Source of the DNA: Seriola aureovittata
Taxonomy: Eukaryota; Chordata; Actinopteri; Carangiformes; Carangidae
Length of the DNA stretch: 64,000 nucleotides
Assembly: GCF_021018895.1 (NCBI RefSeq)
Contig: NC_079369.1
Span: 9,561,694-9,625,693, forward strand
Direction: 5' to 3'
The notes under the pieces are model-generated. The model worked only from the letters and a program-made list of their open reading frames with translations. It ran no database searches and was not told the origin of the DNA. Position numbers and translations under genes: made by a program. Every line of letters begins with the position of its first letter. Within the stretch, counting starts at the first letter, position 1. This document shows, piece after piece, positions 62,988 through 64,000 of the stretch.

Positions 62988-64000
62988 TTCTAGAATGTGA
63001 CTGATACTGGTTTCTGAAAGCCAATATTTTTAAATCACTATGGTCAATGCTTTTTAGTTGTTTTGCTGATATTCACTATTAGAATGCAACAAAAATTTTG
63101 TTGATTTAAATTCCAATTGCTTAAAATAATGAAAAAGTTGGACTGAAACACATCAAACTATATAATGCCAAAAAACAACAGCACAAGTTACAGCCTCTGA
63201 GAAGACTGGAGTTCAGTCAGCACCTCTCTAACACAGTGTCAACAGAAACATTTTAAAAGCATTGTGTTTAATGAATTTCCTCTATTATAAAACATTTATA
63301 TTTATACATTCCTACTTTTAACGTTCATTGTTTACATCTATGTCTGCTGGCTTGCAGGCCATTTGTTCCCTGCCAGTGTCATCATAGCCACTTGTCGATC
63401 AGTGGAATAGTGTGAAACCACTGACATAAATCAGCCGGTTGCTGACGCCATGCACATTTATGCCATCGCAATACAGTACACATGTGCATCCTTGTGTGCA
63501 TGCAGGAGATACAAACAAAATGGAGGCCCACATCACCAAAACATTAATCCATAGTGCACACAGGGTACCTTTAATCTTCATACAGATAATGTCACAATAG
63601 CAATACTATGGTATAGTACATTCTATAGAAATTCAATTGAGTGATCTCTCATAGATCAAACAAGCACGCTGGAATTGGCACCAGGTGATAATGTGAAACT
63701 CACATGTTGTGATATATTAAAACAAAAACCCTCGATATCAATAGAAAAAAATGAGGGGATCTATATTGGTGCTTTAGTATAGCTATTTAAATTAGTTTGC
63801 GATCAAACAAGTAAAATGATTCACTGTTCATTTTATTAACCAAAAGCAAATGTAATTAATAACTTGCATGTCAAAACATAGTTGTGGTCTGTTTGATGGT
63901 ATGAAAGATGCGGGACTGACTTTTGTCAAACATTTATCTTGATAAATGTTTGCTTTATCATTAAATAAATGAATCGGACCAAAGTGTGCAGTCTTCTTTT

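Larger units (their letters stand above)
61151..64000 (+). other. sema6b: Intron 4 of the coding region, incomplete at window end
   Basis: The intron starts GTGAGACT and continues past the window. It contains several CA/GT runs, a purine-only minisatellite (62517-62740), a perfect 17-bp inverted repeat (62907-62953) and AT-rich unique sequence from 63000 on. The expected next exon (an ECxNFxKV-type block) was not seen. Confidence 0.75.

Noticed and set aside
61151..64000. Search for the next semaphorin exon (ECxNFxKV block)
   Set aside because: No acceptor followed by this block was seen on the plus strand, so it probably lies beyond the window.

Overview
This window looks like nuclear DNA from a ray-finned (teleost, probably percomorph) fish. 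The evidence is spliced vertebrate-type exons, very dense CA/GT microsatellites, and relics of interspersed repeats familiar from percomorph genomes. There is no bacterial-style gene organisation, no operon, no CRISPR array, and no rRNA or tRNA gene that I could see.

The only protein-coding gene I can support is the 5' part of a class 6 transmembrane semaphorin on the plus strand, most like SEMA6B. Four consecutive coding exons are visible: 53506-53631 (with the start codon at 53523), 55124-55238, 60874-60934 and 61088-61150. Joined at consensus GT/AG splice sites they keep one open frame of 116 codons. These encode a signal peptide, the mature FPEEP-type N-terminus and the first part of the sema domain. 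The rest of the sema domain, the PSI domain, the transmembrane segment and the cytoplasmic tail must lie beyond 64000. The introns are 1,492, 5,635 and 153 bp, plus an incomplete one of at least 2,850 bp.

The first 53.5 kb holds no recognisable coding exon. It is either the intergenic region upstream of the gene or, equally possible, a long intron in the 5' untranslated region, because the exon with the start codon begins at a splice acceptor. The region is mostly unique, AT-leaning DNA with many microsatellites, pyrimidine-rich tracts and old transposon relics. The relics are a piggyBac-type MITE with TTAA target duplication (12772-13161), three copies of a foldback repeat family (23651-23813, 31170-31220, 44664-45135), another percomorph repeat (39214-39385), a broken L2-clade LINE reverse transcriptase on the minus strand (about 47940-48495), and a broken Tc1-like transposase (52085-52262). 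A few stretches look like candidate regulatory DNA: a CpG-dense patch at 34579-34740, a CCAAT/TATA/splice-donor arrangement at 35434-35561, and several homeodomain- or POU-site-bearing blocks. All of these are inference.

I found no novel multi-gene biological system here. The points worth following up are the semaphorin gene model, the repeat relics, a perfect 17-bp foldback at 62907-62953, and the candidate regulatory blocks.
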